Assembly (NCBI GenBank): GCA_001414485.1
Contig: LLEY01000129.1
Span: forward strand, 1-64,000
Direction: 5' to 3'
DNA from: Calycina herbarum
Taxonomy: Eukaryota > Ascomycota > Leotiomycetes > Helotiales > Pezizellaceae
DNA length: 64,000 nucleotides
Made by a program: the position numbers and the translations under genes
The notes under the pieces: generated by a model
Database searches by the model: none
Seen by the model: only the letters and a program-made list of their open reading frames with translations
Told to the model about the DNA's origin: nothing
In this document: one piece after another, positions 33,508-47,584 of the stretch
Numbering within the stretch: the first letter of the stretch is position 1
Layout: every line of letters begins with the position of its first letter

Positions 33508-34077
33508 GAGTGACTATATATTCTCTACTTATATATATTAGTAAAAGTATTATTATATCTCTTTTTATCTCTTCTTTTTTATTTATATATATTAAATTTA
33601 TAATAATAAATATAGAACGAGTAGTTATTAACCTCTAGCTTTTATATACTCTCTTTACTTATAAATTTATATCTAAATATCTTATTATATAGTTATTAAA
33701 AGTAGTAGATTATATATAATATATCTTAGAGAAGTTAGTATATATATTTTTAGTATACTTAAAGTCCTTTTAAATCTCTATTATTACTCTTAATACTTCT
33801 ACTTATAATACTCTCTTAATTACTAAATTATTAAGTTATCTACTTATTATAATAGAGTATACTCTCTTTATCTTTTATATCTTCTTTTAAATATTCTTTT
33901 TATTCTTCTTTTTCTTATATAAAAGAAACGTTATTACTATCTCTTATACTATCTTCTTATTTATATACTTCTAAGCTTTACTATTATTATTACTTAAAGA
34001 TTTAATAGAGAATAAATTACTCTTATTACTTAATTTATTTACTACTTTATTATATATATTAATAATATTACAGCGCT
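33508..34077. other. AT-rich RIP-type sequence, unidentified
   Basis: Immediately beyond the 2EXR gene the sequence becomes extremely AT-rich with almost no CpA/TpG. No LTR, terminal repeat or domain could be recognised. Presumably a heavily mutated transposon. Confidence 0.5.
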
Positions 34078-34835
34078 GGTCTATAACCTGGAAGAATATA
34101 CGTAATAACACGTGACCTCGGTAATTACCTCGGGATATATAGATCTATAACAAGAGCTATAGCGAGATCTTAGCTTCTTTACAGCTATAACGAAAGCTAT
34201 AGTAAGATCTTAGCTATATATAATTCTAGCTCTTTATAGCTCGTATGAGATTTTAACCCCTTATAGCTTCTACTTACTTAGTAACTACTTTCTCTAGGTA
34301 TATAACCTACGTTGTCTTCGTAGATAGAACTATAGCTTTAAATTCTTATATTTATATATATATACTCTTATACCTTCGCCTTTAGTTATAGTTCGTAATA
34401 TTATTTAAAGCTTAATACTCTTTACTCTCTTACGAAGGATTATAATATTATACGGATTCTACGCTTATAATAGCTAGAAGATCTTATACTTATAACGATA
34501 TAATTATAACTCTTCTTCTTCGCTTATAACAGCTCTCTCTTCTATAAACAGATCCTTCGAGAATCTCTAAGTCTATAATAGTTTAATTATAACTTATCTT
34601 CTTAAAAGTCGAGAATCTCTATATTATAACAGTTTAATTATAACTTATCTTCTTAAAAGACACGTTTATAATAGCTTATATAACCTTTTTTTATAACCTT
34701 CTTCTTCTTTCTTCTTCTTTCTTCTTCTTTCTCTGTTTTTTACGAATATAATATCTAAAGCTACTCGTAGTAACAAGAGTAGAAAAGAGAAGACTCTAGC
34801 TAGCCTAGTAGCTAGTAAGGCTTCTAGTAGCTTAT
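34078..34835 (+). mobile_element. Leader and first codons of an unidentified retroelement
   Basis: A less mutated segment with two imperfect tandem repeats (34144-34175 with 34183-34215; 34559-34609 with 34611-34660) and a CTT-rich tract (34701-34734). It leads into a plus-strand frame starting at ATA 34751 (ATG before a TpG change fits) that reads S-K-A-T-R-S-N-K-S-R-K-E-K-T-L-A-S. The frame is cut after about 28 codons by the LTR at 34836. A repeat-bearing leader before a basic N-terminus would fit a LINE or a gag gene. The family is unknown. Confidence 0.35.
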
Positions 34836-35300
34836 TATAACGAAACTCTATACGAACTAAACAAAGGTAACTAAGTCTCGAATATTAGTATATAGATAAG
34901 AAGTATAGATACGCTAGTATATTTACTTAGAAGTAAACTCGTTACTTATATTAAAGATATTAAATAAGATAATAAGATTAATAACTAAAGTTAAGTACGA
35001 AGCTCTTATCTAATAGTAGATATACTAGTCTTATATAAAACCTTCGTTCTCTAAGTATATTACTTATATTACTTACGTTGCTTACGTTACTTATAATTAG
35101 AGCGATTAGAGCGATATAGGTAATTACGTTATATAACTATATATAACTTCTAATAGTATTATAATAGTAAGATCTTAAAACTCTTAAATATCTTTTATAC
35201 TACTAATTCTCTTTTATATTACCTTCTATTCCTAGATATTATATCTTATTCTATTAGAACGCTATTTAGACTACTTACTACGTAACTATAATTTATAATA
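34836..35300 (-). repeat. 3' LTR of element E
   Basis: 465 bp, TATAACGAAACTC to ATTTATAATA, followed by the polypurine tract. The middle part (35046-35130) is an imperfect tandem array of TTACTTA/CGCTTA-type words, shared with 44483 but not with the LTRs of element A. Confidence 0.85.
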
Positions 35301-36938
35301 CTATTCTCTTCTTAGACTAGCGTGTCTATATACTTAAGTATAGCCTAAGAAAATATTATTAAAAGACTAGTAGTCTCTCTTATTTCTATTATATTATTAA
35401 TATCTCTTTTAAAAGATAAACTCAAATAATATAGAACTCTTAACATCTTCTATATTAAATATATAAGACGTGAAATAATTCTCTATACTTGTTATATTAA
35501 TATAAAAACTAGCTATTAATACGTTAGTATTACTAGTAGTTCTAAGTACTCTAAATATACTAGGAAAGGTAAGTCTTATAATATTAAGAAGTAGAACTAA
35601 ATACTCTTACTTTTTAAGTAAGAATCTCTTAATACCTAAAAGCAACGGTTATAATAAGAGAAGGAGATAGCTTATAAGATTTAGAAAGAAGCTATATAGA
35701 AGATTCTCTGCTTATAGAAACAGTAACGCTTTCTTACTAAGCAGAAGTAGAAGATGCTTTGTCGTAGTCTTACTAATCTATAAGAGCTTAATAAAGCTAA
35801 AGAGAAAGAAAGAGTAGAGAAAGAGAAAGAGTAGAGAGAGGTAGAGATTATCTAACTAGTAGCTTCTTCTTCCTCTAGTAACTCTGCTTTTATTATTAAG
35901 CTATCTCTTAATTTAGCTTTTCTTAAGACTTTCTCTTCTAACTATAAGATATAAGTAACCCTAGGTTTTAGTAGTAGAACCTCTAAAGTTCCTCTAAGTA
36001 ATAGTTAATATTTTTTCTAAGTTCTTAAGTATTTTCTAAGTATAAGTAATCTAACTATTTAATTAAGTACTTAACTTATTCTCTAATAAGTTTATAGTTA
36101 AGAATTCTCTTAACTTTATACTTAGTATTTAGATTTACTAGTTAAATTTCTATAAGTAAGACTAGTAGTACTTCTAGTAGTACTAGTTTAAGTAAGAATA
36201 TATAGAATACTAGATAGATATTTATTATTTATAGTAGTATTAATTTATAATTTAAAGGTTCTCTAACTTATTTAATTTTAAATAGTCTAAGTTTTTTATA
36301 ATCTAGTTTATTACCTAGTCTTTTTATATTAATGTTTTTCTATACTAAGTAGACTTTATCTCTCTCTTTTAGTATTAGCTTCTAACTACGTTATTTATTA
36401 TAATAGTATACGTTTCTTTTAGCTATAAACTATAAGTCTTTTACTAGTTCTTTATATAACCTCTTAATTTTTAAGACTTAAATATAAGTAAGCTAATTAT
36501 TAATAGTTGTAGATAGTAGTTCTTAATATACTATTAATTTATATCTAAAGTTAGTATAGAATAGTATAATAAGTATTATTTCTATTACTAAACTAATATA
36601 GATAAACTATACTAAAGATAGTAGTTCTATCTAGTTATTTTACTAGTAGTTTATATAATAATAAATATATATCTTAACTACTTAATTTATATATTTATTT
36701 CCTCTATTTATTTAAAGATAAAAGGCTATTAATAGTTTTCTTTTTATATCTAATTATTCTATAAAAGTAATCTAAAATTTTAAAATAAAGAGTTTATCTC
36801 TATCTAAGAGTATTTCTTCTAATAGTTTATATCTTAAGACTACTTTTTTAAAGAATATAAATACTAATTTCTTAACTATACTTAACTCTATATATAATAC
36901 TAAAATTATATATTTTATAAGTTATTCTATAATAACTA

Positions 36939-38781
36939 ACGTGTATATATAGCGAACCGGCTAAATAAGCGAACCGGCTAAAACCCTACGCCTCTATTAT
37001 ACCTTTACTAAATATTAAATTTCTCTATAACGAACGATGCCTTAGAAAAATAATAAAAGCCGGTTAGTCTTAGCTATCTAGGCTATATAAAAAGACCTAA
37101 ATTTACGTGCTCGAGCTACTACGAGGACCTATTCTATAGATTACTAGAAGCTAGGTCGACGTTTACTTAGTATACCTTTATAACGCGATATTCTAGCTAA
37201 TTCACGGAAAATAACTGAGCTAGAGAAATTAGTGCTTATTTAATATATCCTCGACCTAGCTATAAAAGGATTTCCTCTACAGATATCTATAGTTAAGGAT
37301 ATAGTAAATCGACTTCTTAAAGCACGCGACGCGCTACGCGTCAGGACGTGTTAGGCTTCTAACTTTGTTAAGCGCTGTCTAGAACTCTAGATACGCTTCT
37401 AACGAAAATACGACTACTAGAGAGCTAAGTACGAAGACTCAGAAGTTATTCGTAGCTGGTTTAAGCTTATACGAAGTATAGTAGCGAAGTACGGAATCTA
37501 CGATATAGATATCTATAACTTTGACGAGACTAGGTTTATAATAGGCGTTATCTTAACTACGATAGTTATTATAAGCTTAGAAGGACGTGTAAGAGTAAAA
37601 AGAGTATAGCCTAGTAATCGAGAATAGGTTATAGTAATCTAGGGGGTTAATGCTTAAGGCTAGAGTGTTTTATTATTTATAATTATTACTATGAAAAATC
37701 ATCTTACTTCTTAGTACTAAAACAGTGGATTTCTACCTAACTAGGTAATTACTATTACTAAAAATAGTTAGATAATAAATAAGAAAGGTATAGATTAGAT
37801 TCGACATTTTAAGAAGTATACTAAGTCCTAATCTATTAGTAGTTATTACCTATTAGTTCTTAACAGCTATAAAAGCTACTACTCTGACGAGTTTAAGGAA
37901 TATTATAAGGAAAATAATATTATTACTCTTTATATACCTGCTTATTCTTCTTATATACTCTAGCTACTCGACGTTAGCTGTTTTAGCCTTTTAAAAAAGG
38001 TATATAGTTAGTAAATTAAAGATATAATACAGGCTTAGATTATCTATATTACTAAGGATAATTTCTTTCCTGCCTTCTACGCTATATTTAATATTATAAT
38101 AATAGAAAGCAATATCCGAGAAGGGTTCTAAGAAGCTAGGCTTCTTCTATTCGACCTAGAAAGTGTAATTTCTATACTTAATCTTAAGCTAAAGACGCTA
38201 ACGCCTTTAAACTCCTCCCCGTGTTCCGCTTAGCCTTAGGTTTCCTAGACACTAAATAACTCTACTAAAGCCTTATTATAGACTATATTTATTAAAGATC
38301 GAATTTCCTATTACTAAAGTAGCTCTCTAACCCCTATTTACGAGGCTATTAACTAGTTTATAAAGGGTATATTAAAAGTAATATACTAGATAGTACTATT
38401 AAAAGCTAAGAACTAGAGACTTCGACAAGTAAATAAAGTACTAAGTAAGCGCTGTAGAGCTAAAAAAACACGCCTATAGTAAGGAGGATTACTTAGCTAA
38501 TAGGAAGCGTAGGACCTATAGGATAATAGAGACGTTAGTAAGTAGATAATATAGGAAATAAAGAGAAGTAGTAGTCAGAAGCTGAGGGAAGAATCACGTA
38601 TATAGCGCTATAGCAACTATAGAGAGACTGGTTATAATATACGTATCTATAATATTATAGAAGAAGTATCTAAGAAAGAGATTTCTGAGTAGTTTTAATT
38701 AATTAGAGGCGTTGTAGTAGAGTTACTATAATTTTAATCGTAAGCGTGGAAAATTTTAGCCGGTTCGCTATATATACACGT
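36939..38781 (+). mobile_element. Fot/pogo-like DNA transposon, full length (1843 bp)
   Basis: The inverted ends begin ACGTGTATATATAGCGAACC. There are two 17-bp iterons (GCGAACCGGCTAAATAA type) at the left and one at the right, flanked by TA (36937-36938, 38782-38783). The plus-strand transposase relic starts near A-T-G-C-C-T-T-A-G at 37027. It shows N-F-D-E-T-R-F for the first catalytic Asp, then S-Y-Y-S-D-E-F-K-E-Y-Y and I-I-T-L-Y-I-P-A-Y-S-S-Y, the regions around the second and third catalytic positions. Many TAG/TAA stops make it dead. Inserted in the pol region of element E. Confidence 0.85.
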
Positions 38782-40712
38782 TAGGATTAAATTATATTTA
38801 ACTTCTATTATTAGGTTTTTAGATTTTAGTAGTTTAATAATAAAATCCTAAGATATTAATCTCTAAGGTATTTATAGTATTAGAGTAGTATTTATCTATT
38901 TATAAGATATATAGTAAGAAGTCTTATTCCTAGTATAGATATTATACTCTACTATTACTTTCTTAACTACTACTAATAACCTATTAACATAGTAGTTCTA
39001 TTTTATATACTAAAGAGTTCTTTGAATTCTCTAGTATTCGTATACTAGTAACTTATATTATTCCTTAATAAATTCCTTTATAATACTATCTAGAATAAAG
39101 ACTTTATTATTATAAAAGATAAGTCTATTCTTTACTCCTCTACTTCTTACGCTTAGTAGAATTTCTTAGCTACTTAGACTAAATACTTTCTTAATTTTAT
39201 TATACTAAGATTCCTAGAATTACTCTACTATAGTAGCAACTTTATAAAATATAAGTATAAGATTCTTATTCTTAAGAGTTTTTAGAATTATAATCTTCTT
39301 ATATTCTTTACTTCCTTTATAACTAGGTTTCTAGCTAAGAGTATCTACTTAAGTATTTAATATTCTACTTATATAATATATAATAATATTTTAGACTATC
39401 TTACTAGTTATCTAGTTATAAGTTCTTTTATTTTTATAAATCTAAGAAAAGACTATATATTCTTTATATTTTCTAGTAATTTCTAGTTTAAGATATTCTA
39501 GATCTATTTCTATTTTTTCTAAGCTAAACACCTATTCTAGAAAAAGTATTTAAGTTACTTTAAACTTATATTTTAAAAGTTTAAGATAGGAATCTATCTT
39601 AAGTAGTTAACATAGAACTTCTCTTATATATCTCTTATATTCTTCTTCTTTTTCTAAAAAAATTAAAATATTATCTAGATAATAGATTACTATTACTCCT
39701 AGAAGATCTCTTAAAATATTATTATTTTATCTCTAATATATAGCTAATATATTATATAGTCTAAATAGTATAACTATATATTTATAGAGACCTAATAGTA
39801 AAGTAAATACTGTTTTCTATTTATTTCTAACTTTTATTTATATAAGTTTATAAGTGTTTTATTAATCTAGTTTTATAAAATATACTATATTATTTAACTT
39901 ATCTTATAAGTACTAGCTATTAGGTAATAGATAAGCGTTCTTAACTATAGCGTCGTTTACTTCTTAGTAATTAATATATACTCTTCTATCTAGGTCGTCC
40001 TTTTTCTTAATAATAAGTATATTTAAAGTAACTAGTAACTTAGATTTCCTAATATACTCTTTCTTAATACCTTTCTTTATATAACTTTCTATCTTCTATA
40101 AACTCTTCTAGTTATATAACTAAAGCTTCTACTTCGAGAGGTAATAACTCTCTTTTAATTTAATCTTATAATCTTATAAGTCTTCTAGGTTTTTAAATAA
40201 TATCTTAAATTCTTTATACTATATAGGTATTTCGTTATTAGCTATTATACTAACCTATAAAAGACTCTAGGCTAGGTGTTCTAGCGTATTAGAAGAGGTA
40301 GTACTAACCTTATTCTAATCTTATAGTTATAAATATAAACCTATATATTTATATTAACTAAAGGTTATTATTTAAGCTTTCTAATTAATATCTAGATTAT
40401 ATTCTTAAATCTATAGTATACTAAGTATTACTTTCTTATTTTCTATTTTAATAATATTAAATTATATATCTAAGTAGTATCTTTTAATATTAACTTTTAT
40501 TAGAATAGTTTACTAATTAATAACTCTATTTTAGTATATAACGTCTATTCTATTAACTACTCTTAGATAGTATAGCTTTATACCTTTAATTAAGACGTTT
40601 AGCTTCTTTAAAGCTACTAGAGAAAGGAAATTACCTATTACTCTAGAGTTAATTATAACTTAGAGTTCCTTCTCTTATATTTTCATAGTTATAATTAACT
40701 AATTTTCTTTAG

Positions 40713-42560
40713 AAGTAGTATACTTTTCTCTACTTTACTATCTACTAACTTTAATACGCGTTTTCTTAATAACTAACTATAGAAATCTAAACCTAAGAAG
40801 TACGAATTATCCTAGCTATCGAGGCTATTCGAATATCTAAAAAACTTAGTCGTTGCTCTACTATAAAAATCTATAAAGTCTCTGAAATAACACTTTAATA
40901 TAGAACAGCTAACTAAACCTATAGCCTCGAAACTAAACCTAATTATTATAAATTAAACGACTTAGAGAAGGAGATACTTATTCGATATATACTTAATTTA
41001 GATATAAGAGGATTTGCCCCTCGACTAGCTAGTATAGAAGATATAACGAATTATATTCTTAAATCGTAGAGAGGAAAACGCGTTAGTAAGCTCTAAGTAT
41101 ATCGATTTATATAACGTTAACTAGAATTAAAAACGTGTTTTAATCGCGTTTACGACTTTTAAAGAGCCTTATACGAAGATCTAGAGCTTATTAGCGCGTG
41201 GTTTCGACTTATAGAGAATATAAGAGTAAAATATAGTATTTTAGACTACGACTTTTATAACTTTAATAAGACAGGGTTTATAATAGTAATTATCTACCTA
41301 GTAATAGTTATAACTCGCGCTAATCAACGTATTAGAGGTAAGGTAGTTTAGCCTAGTAATCGGGAATAGACTATAGTAATTACTTATATTAATAACGAGA
41401 GTCGGGATATATCTCTGTTTTTAGTAGTTTAAGAGAAGGATTATCTTACGAATTAGTATACTAAAGACGGCCTTCTATATAACTAGGTTATTAAACCTAT
41501 AAGTAATAGATAGACTAATAATAAGACAGGTCTAGAATAGCTATAACACTTTAATAAATATACTTATAGTTACGTAAAAGAGCTATATCGAATACTAGTA
41601 TTAGATAGATATAAGAGTTATAAATCAGCTGTATTTTAAGAGTATTATAAAGCTAATAATATTATTACTCTTTGTCTACCTTCTTATTTCTCTTATTTAA
41701 CCTAGCTACTCGATGTTAGATGTTTTAGTATTCTTAAATATATATATAAGTGTTAAATTAAGACCTTTATTAAAGCTTATATTAACTATATTACTAAGGT
41801 CGAGTTCTTTTTAGTCTTTTACGTAGCTTATAAGTAATTAATAATAACTTAAAACGCCTAGGCTAGATTCCGCGGAGCTGGCTTAGTACCTTTTAATCTC
41901 TAAGCTATAATATTAAAGCTTAATATCCGATTATAAACTTCTACACCTACTAGACCTCTCTCTGCAGCTACTAACTCTTAGGTCTTATAGACCTCTTATA
42001 ACCTAATTAACGCTCTTTTATAAACAACTTTAGTTAAGAATCGTATTTCACGCTATTAAGGAAGCTTACTAACCTCTATTTTCGAGACTATAGCTGTATT
42101 AGTAAAGAGTATAAAGCTATTAGCTTATAAGATAACTTTGTTATTAGCCGAAGTCTATACTCTTTATAAGGTAAATAAAGCACTTAGTAAGCGCCGTAGA
42201 GCTAAAAAGACTCGGGTCTATTAAGAAGGTATACTTACTATAGAGGATATATAGAGCGTATTAGCTTAAAAGAAGATAGAGGAACAGGCTCGACGCGACA
42301 AGCGTTTTAAGAGAGATAGATAAAATAAGAGATAAACCTTTAGACGACGGTATAGCACTTACGGAAAGACTAGTTATAATATACGAACTTGTTAAGAGGT
42401 TATAAATATATCTAGTTTATTAGATTCTAAGTAGTTTTAATTAATATTATTTGTTATAGTTAATTAATCTAATATTAAAGTAGTAGAGTAGAGAGAAAGT
42501 ACGCTACTTAGTAATATATACTACTCGGTAATAAACTACGTTAGTTCTATTTATTATTTT
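40713..42560 (+). mobile_element. Fot-like transposon, second lineage, about 1.85 kb
   Basis: The plus-strand transposase relic reads D-F-Y-N-F-N-K-T-G-F (expected NFDETGF with D to N and E to K) near 41255-41285, and I-I-T-L-C-L-P-S-Y-F-S-Y then L-L-D-V-R-C-F near 41665-41730. Its ends lack the ACGT-plus-iteron pattern. A weak inverted pair TACTTT.TCTCTACT is seen near 40723 and 42495. The host Gypsy protease/gag sequence resumes at about 42560, so limits are approximate. Confidence 0.65.
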
Positions 42561-44482
42561 AATAGACTATAATTCTCTAACTATTAGATAGTAAAGTTCT
42601 CTCTATACTATCTCTATTTCTTAGTCTATATTATATTAGTTTATTTTCTAAAAGATTATACTAAATAATTTTTTAGTTCTACGTTCTCTAAATATTACTT
42701 TAATATATCTAACTAAAGTAACTATAGTATATTAGCTTTCTATTTCTAGTATCGTTTCCTTAAGTAATATACCTAAGAAACTAGGTTTTAGTTATCCTAT
42801 AAAGTTCTTAAGACCTTACTATTACTATAAGCTAGTTTCTTTCTAAAGGTCTATAATAGTCTATATATCTCTTACTTTAGAATAACTAGATACTTTAATT
42901 TATCTTTAACTATATTTAGGTTTCTTAAACTTAATAGTTTCTTAGTTTATAATTAAGCTAACTATAATTATTAACTTAGAGTCTACTCTAGTAATAGTAT
43001 ACGTTGTTAAAAGAGTAGGTTTAATACTCTAAGTAGTATAAAGGTTCTAGAAATCAGGTTTCTAGTTATTTATCTATACTTATTAATTCTCTTATTCGAA
43101 TATTCTAGTAAATATCTAGGTTTTTTTAACTTCTAGACTAATATTTCTAACTTCTTCTTCTAATCTAGAAGATAAATCTAATAATTCTAAGGAACTAGTT
43201 AATAGTAGTAATTTATATTCTATTTAAAGAAGTAATTTATACTCTATTTCTAATTAGGTATTATAAGACTCTTTAAGAAGTAGATCTCTATTATTATTAG
43301 TATTCTATACTCTACTATCTTATAATCTAATTTCGTTTAGTTATAGATATATAACATCTATAGCTATATTTAAGACATCTATTTTAATCTATATACTATA
43401 ATCTCTAGCTTTAAGCTTAGTATCTATAAGTTTGATTTTATTAAGTAAAGCTACTTCTTTCTAAATAGTAGCGTTAACCTATCTCTTCTCTTTAGAGTTC
43501 TTCTTCTTACTATATTTATTTACTCTATAGCTAGAGAGGCTATAGTTATAATATAAGTTCTACTTACGTCGACGATTTCGCTTCTTCTAGGAAAGTTCTT
43601 CTTTCTTTAGAAAGGTTCTTTTCTATATAACGTTTACCTCTTTATTATATTTATTAATATAAGTATATTTCTACTTTCTTAACCTCTTACTCTTCTTCTT
43701 ATATCTAAGGTTACTCTTTCTAAATTTATATAGATAGTTATCTAGCTAGACTATCTTCTCTATTATATCTATAATAGTTTAAAACTATAAGTTTTATTTA
43801 GCTATCTTTTTATAAATATAGACTTTTAATCTTCTATAAAAGAGTTTTATAAGAGTAATAGTATTCTATTCTAACTTCGTTCTATAATATTAGAATTTAT
43901 TAGTATAGTCTATTACTAATCTAGTTTAGTATAAATCTAAAAGCTTATATATAGTAGTTTTAGATTATATTAAAGTCTCTAAAGACTTTTCTAATAGCTA
44001 CTTTAAATCTCTTCTAAAATTTAAATATAATCTTAGTTAATTCTATCTTTCTATCTTTATTCTTATTCTTAAAGAAATTCTCTAAATATAGCTAAGCCTA
44101 TTCTAATACTAATCCTCTTAAGTAGAAGATAGTAAAGATAGTTTATAAGTTATAATTTCCTTTAAACTTATCTAAGTTAAAATTAAAGTAGATATCTATT
44201 TAAAAAAGAAACGAGTTAAGTTTCTTATACTTCTTATAATACGTGTCTAATATCTTAACTTTAATAGACTTAAGTACTTCGACCTTATAAGACTCGGAGG
44301 TGTCTAGTATACTAATATTATCGTTATTTCTAGCTAATTATATACTAGTAGATGTTTCTCTAGTAGTACTTCTAGATATTCTTACGATATTAACTTAACT
44401 AGTATTTAAGCTAGTAGCGGCGGCGGCGGCGGAGAGAGTTACTAGAGCTATAGCGACTAAACTTCTAAGCAGGTGCTTAAAG

Positions 44483-46800
44483 TGTAATAAAACTCTATAC
44501 GAACTAAATAAAGGTAACTAAGTCTCGAAGGTTAGTATATAGATAAGAAGTATAGATATACTAGTATATTTACTTAGAAGTAAACTCGTTACTTATATTA
44601 AAGATATTAAATAAAATAATAAGATTAATAACTAAAGTTAAGTACAAAGCTTCTATCTAATAGCAGACGTACTAGTCTTATATAGAACCTTCGTTTCCTA
44701 AGTATATCGCTTATATCGCTTACGTCGCTCGCGTCGCTCGCGATTAAGACGATTAAAGCGATATAGACGATTACGTTATATAACTATACGTGACTTCTAA
44801 TAGTATTATAATAGTAAGATCCTAAAACTCTTAAATATCTTTCGTACTAACGTGTTTCACAAGCGAGTCGCCTACCTAAGCGAGTCGCCTACTTTTTTAA
44901 TCTAGTATTATTACGATATAAAATACTTAATACTATACAAAGTTATTAAACTATAGAAGCTACCTAGTATTATTTAGAACTTTCGCTATCTTCTATATTA
45001 AATATTTCTACCTAATAAGTATGAGAATTATATCTAGTTTTACTATAACAGCTATAGTACCTGTCTATACGAACTCTCTTCCTAGACTCTTTACCTTGTT
45101 TCTAGTCGCTAGTTTCCTTAGAAGTAATTAAATCAGCTATCTCGCCTACTATTAATATCTCTTAACTCTTAATATACTTCCTCTTACGACTTTTACACTT
45201 AGTTATAGCCTTAGTTATCTTACGAAGACTAGTGATTTCCTTATATATTAATACTATATTATATATTACCCTAGTAGAGCCTTTTTCGAGTTGATTAAGA
45301 GACTGAATAATAGAACTAGGTAACGAGTCTTAATATCTTTGAATCCGATCTCGAATAAGCGTTGATTAAGCTATTATTTTACACGTGTTACTTAGTATTT
45401 TAGGTATCTATAGAGTGTTTTCTAGTATTGTTAGTATTAGTATACAGAGCCTTAAATCAAGCTTTGATAAAATAGCTTCTAGGTTATATAGGACTAGCCT
45501 AGCGCCGTTAAAACTCGCGTAGATATTACCTTTCGTAAATACTTTATAAAAAGCTGTTTTAAACGCTAGAAGAAAGGTTTCTTTAGTAATATAATTAATA
45601 TAATTATATACTAAGCCTAATATCTCAGCTTTATATACTCGCTTTAAAAGCGAGAAGTAGACTATATTAAGCGGCTATAGCAGGTACGATAAGTGTAGAG
45701 GTATATAGAGAGTAATAATGTTTAAGTCTTTATAGAGTTACTAGAATTCAAGTAAGTTATAGCTTTTATAACTATTAATAATTAATAAATAGTATTCTTC
45801 TATACTTTATACCTTTATATATTTATTAAAATACTTTAACTATATAACTCTAAGCTTATTATTTGTCTAGCTGTTATCGCTAATCTTAATTACCTAATCG
45901 TATAGTATATATATATCTTAGTACTAGGAAGAAATAAGTACTTTGCCTACGAATATAATAAATAGTAGAATTACCTATTCTATTACGTTAACTCTCTAAA
46001 TAACTATAACTTACTCGCGATTACCTAGCTAAACTTACTTTCGCTTCCTATACGTTTCTAAGCTTATAATAACTAGTTAGAACGAAATAACTCCTATTAT
46101 AAAGCTACTTTCGTTAAAGTTATAAATATCTTTATCTTAAATACTATATTTCTCTTTTATAAACTATATAAGCGTAAACCATAGACTAATAACTCGCGGA
46201 TCCTTAGTCAAAGCTCGCTAACGATCGTAAGAACGACTCTATCGAGTTTTAAGCTTAGGTATACGTTTAATAAAGTTGTCTAGCTAGTTCTTATCTATAG
46301 GCTTTCCGTCGCGCTCTCTTAGTAGATTATTAGCTATATCTCGTACTATATCTCTTATAAGTGAAAACTCTTACGAATCTAACTCTAATATATATCTAAC
46401 TATTACCTCCTTCTCTAGCTTCGTAAGCTTTTTCGAATTAGGCTAGTAATCGCGTCGTAAGAGCTTTCCGACGCGTCGGTTAGAGAGAGTCTTTTAAGGA
46501 ACCTAGTAAATCTTTATAGCGCTTCGTTTAGTTAATAACACGTTGTTTTCGAGTCCTTAGGTCGCTAAAATAATATTAGCTTCTTAAGAAGGTAATTAAA
46601 CGTTGTAGTATTAAGCTATTACGATTTAAAGATAGTAGATAGTACGCGACTAGGAAAGTAGGCGACCTGCTTAGGTAGGCGACTCGCTTGTAAAACACGT
46701 TACTAATTCTCTTCTATATTATCTTCTATTCTTAGATATTATACCTTATCTTATTAGAACGCTATCTAGACTACTTACTACGTAACCGTGATTTGTAACA
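44483..46800 (-). repeat. 5' LTR of element E, split by a Fot-like transposon
   Basis: Starts TGTAATAAAACTC with the native TG and ends GATTTGTAACA with the native CA. Removing 44850-46700 and one TA leaves about 465 bp. Less mutated than the 3' LTR. Confidence 0.85.
44850..46700 (-). mobile_element. Fot/pogo-like DNA transposon, full length (1851 bp)
   Basis: The inverted ends read ACGTGTTT with two 17-bp iterons on each side (AAGCGAGTCGCCTACCT type), flanked by TA (44848-44849, 46701-46702). The transposase relic is on the minus strand: N-terminal DNA-binding half near 46650-46150, I-Y-N-F-N-E-S-S-F at about 46095-46125. Dead through stops. Lies within the 5' LTR of E, so it is younger than E. 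Confidence 0.85.
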
Positions 46801-47584
46801 ACTATATACTTATAGAGTTTAATAGTAAGACGAAGGCTGTCTTCTATTTATAGCCTACCTTAATCCTAATTAAGCTATAAGCGTTCTATTAATTAAGTTT
46901 TATAAATTTCTTTACTTAGTCTAACTTATTCTATAAGTATTAGCTTATTAGTAGTAGATAAGCGTTCTTAATTATTATATTATTTACTTCTTTATAATTA
47001 ATATATACTTGTCTATTTAGGTCGTCTTTTTTCTTAATAATAAGTATATTTAAGAAAATAGACGATTCTGATTTTTAAATATAGCTCTTCTTTATTTCTT
47101 ATTAGACGTACTCTTCTAATAGAGCTAGGTTATCTTAACTATATAGTCGAAGCTTCTACTTTCTAAGGTTATAATCCTCTTTTAATTTAATCTTATAATT
47201 CTATAGTTAATATTTAAAAAGAGTACGTATATCTTCTAAGTCTTCGAATAACTTTATAAATTCTCTATACTATATAGATATTTCATTATTAGCTTTCTTA
47301 CTAACCTATAGAGAATCGTAGACTAAGTGTTCTAGTATATTAGAAGAGGTAGTACTAACCTCGTTCTAGTCTTATAGTTAAAATTATAAACCTATATAAT
47401 TATATTAACTAAAGGTTACTATCTAAGCCTTCTAATCGATATCTAGATTATATTCTTAAATCTATAGTATACTAAGTATTACTTTCTTACTTTCTATTTT
47501 AATAATATCGAATTATATATCTAAGTAGTATTCTTTAATATTAATTTTTATTAGAATAGTTTACTAATTAATAATTCTATTCTA

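Larger units (their letters stand above)
34836..46800 (-). mobile_element. Gypsy LTR retrotransposon E, with three Fot-like insertions
   Basis: The LTRs at 34836-35300 and 44483-46800 (the latter interrupted) belong to the same subtype. Minus orientation is shown by the polypurine tract right of the left LTR (35301 onward). Integrase C-terminal module near 36290, RT box reading Y-L-D-N near 39670, and a zinc-knuckle position with all four ligands read as Tyr near 43510-43555. The flanking 5-mers (CTTAT and ACTAT) do not match, so a simple insertion is not proven. Non-functional: dense stops. Confidence 0.75.
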
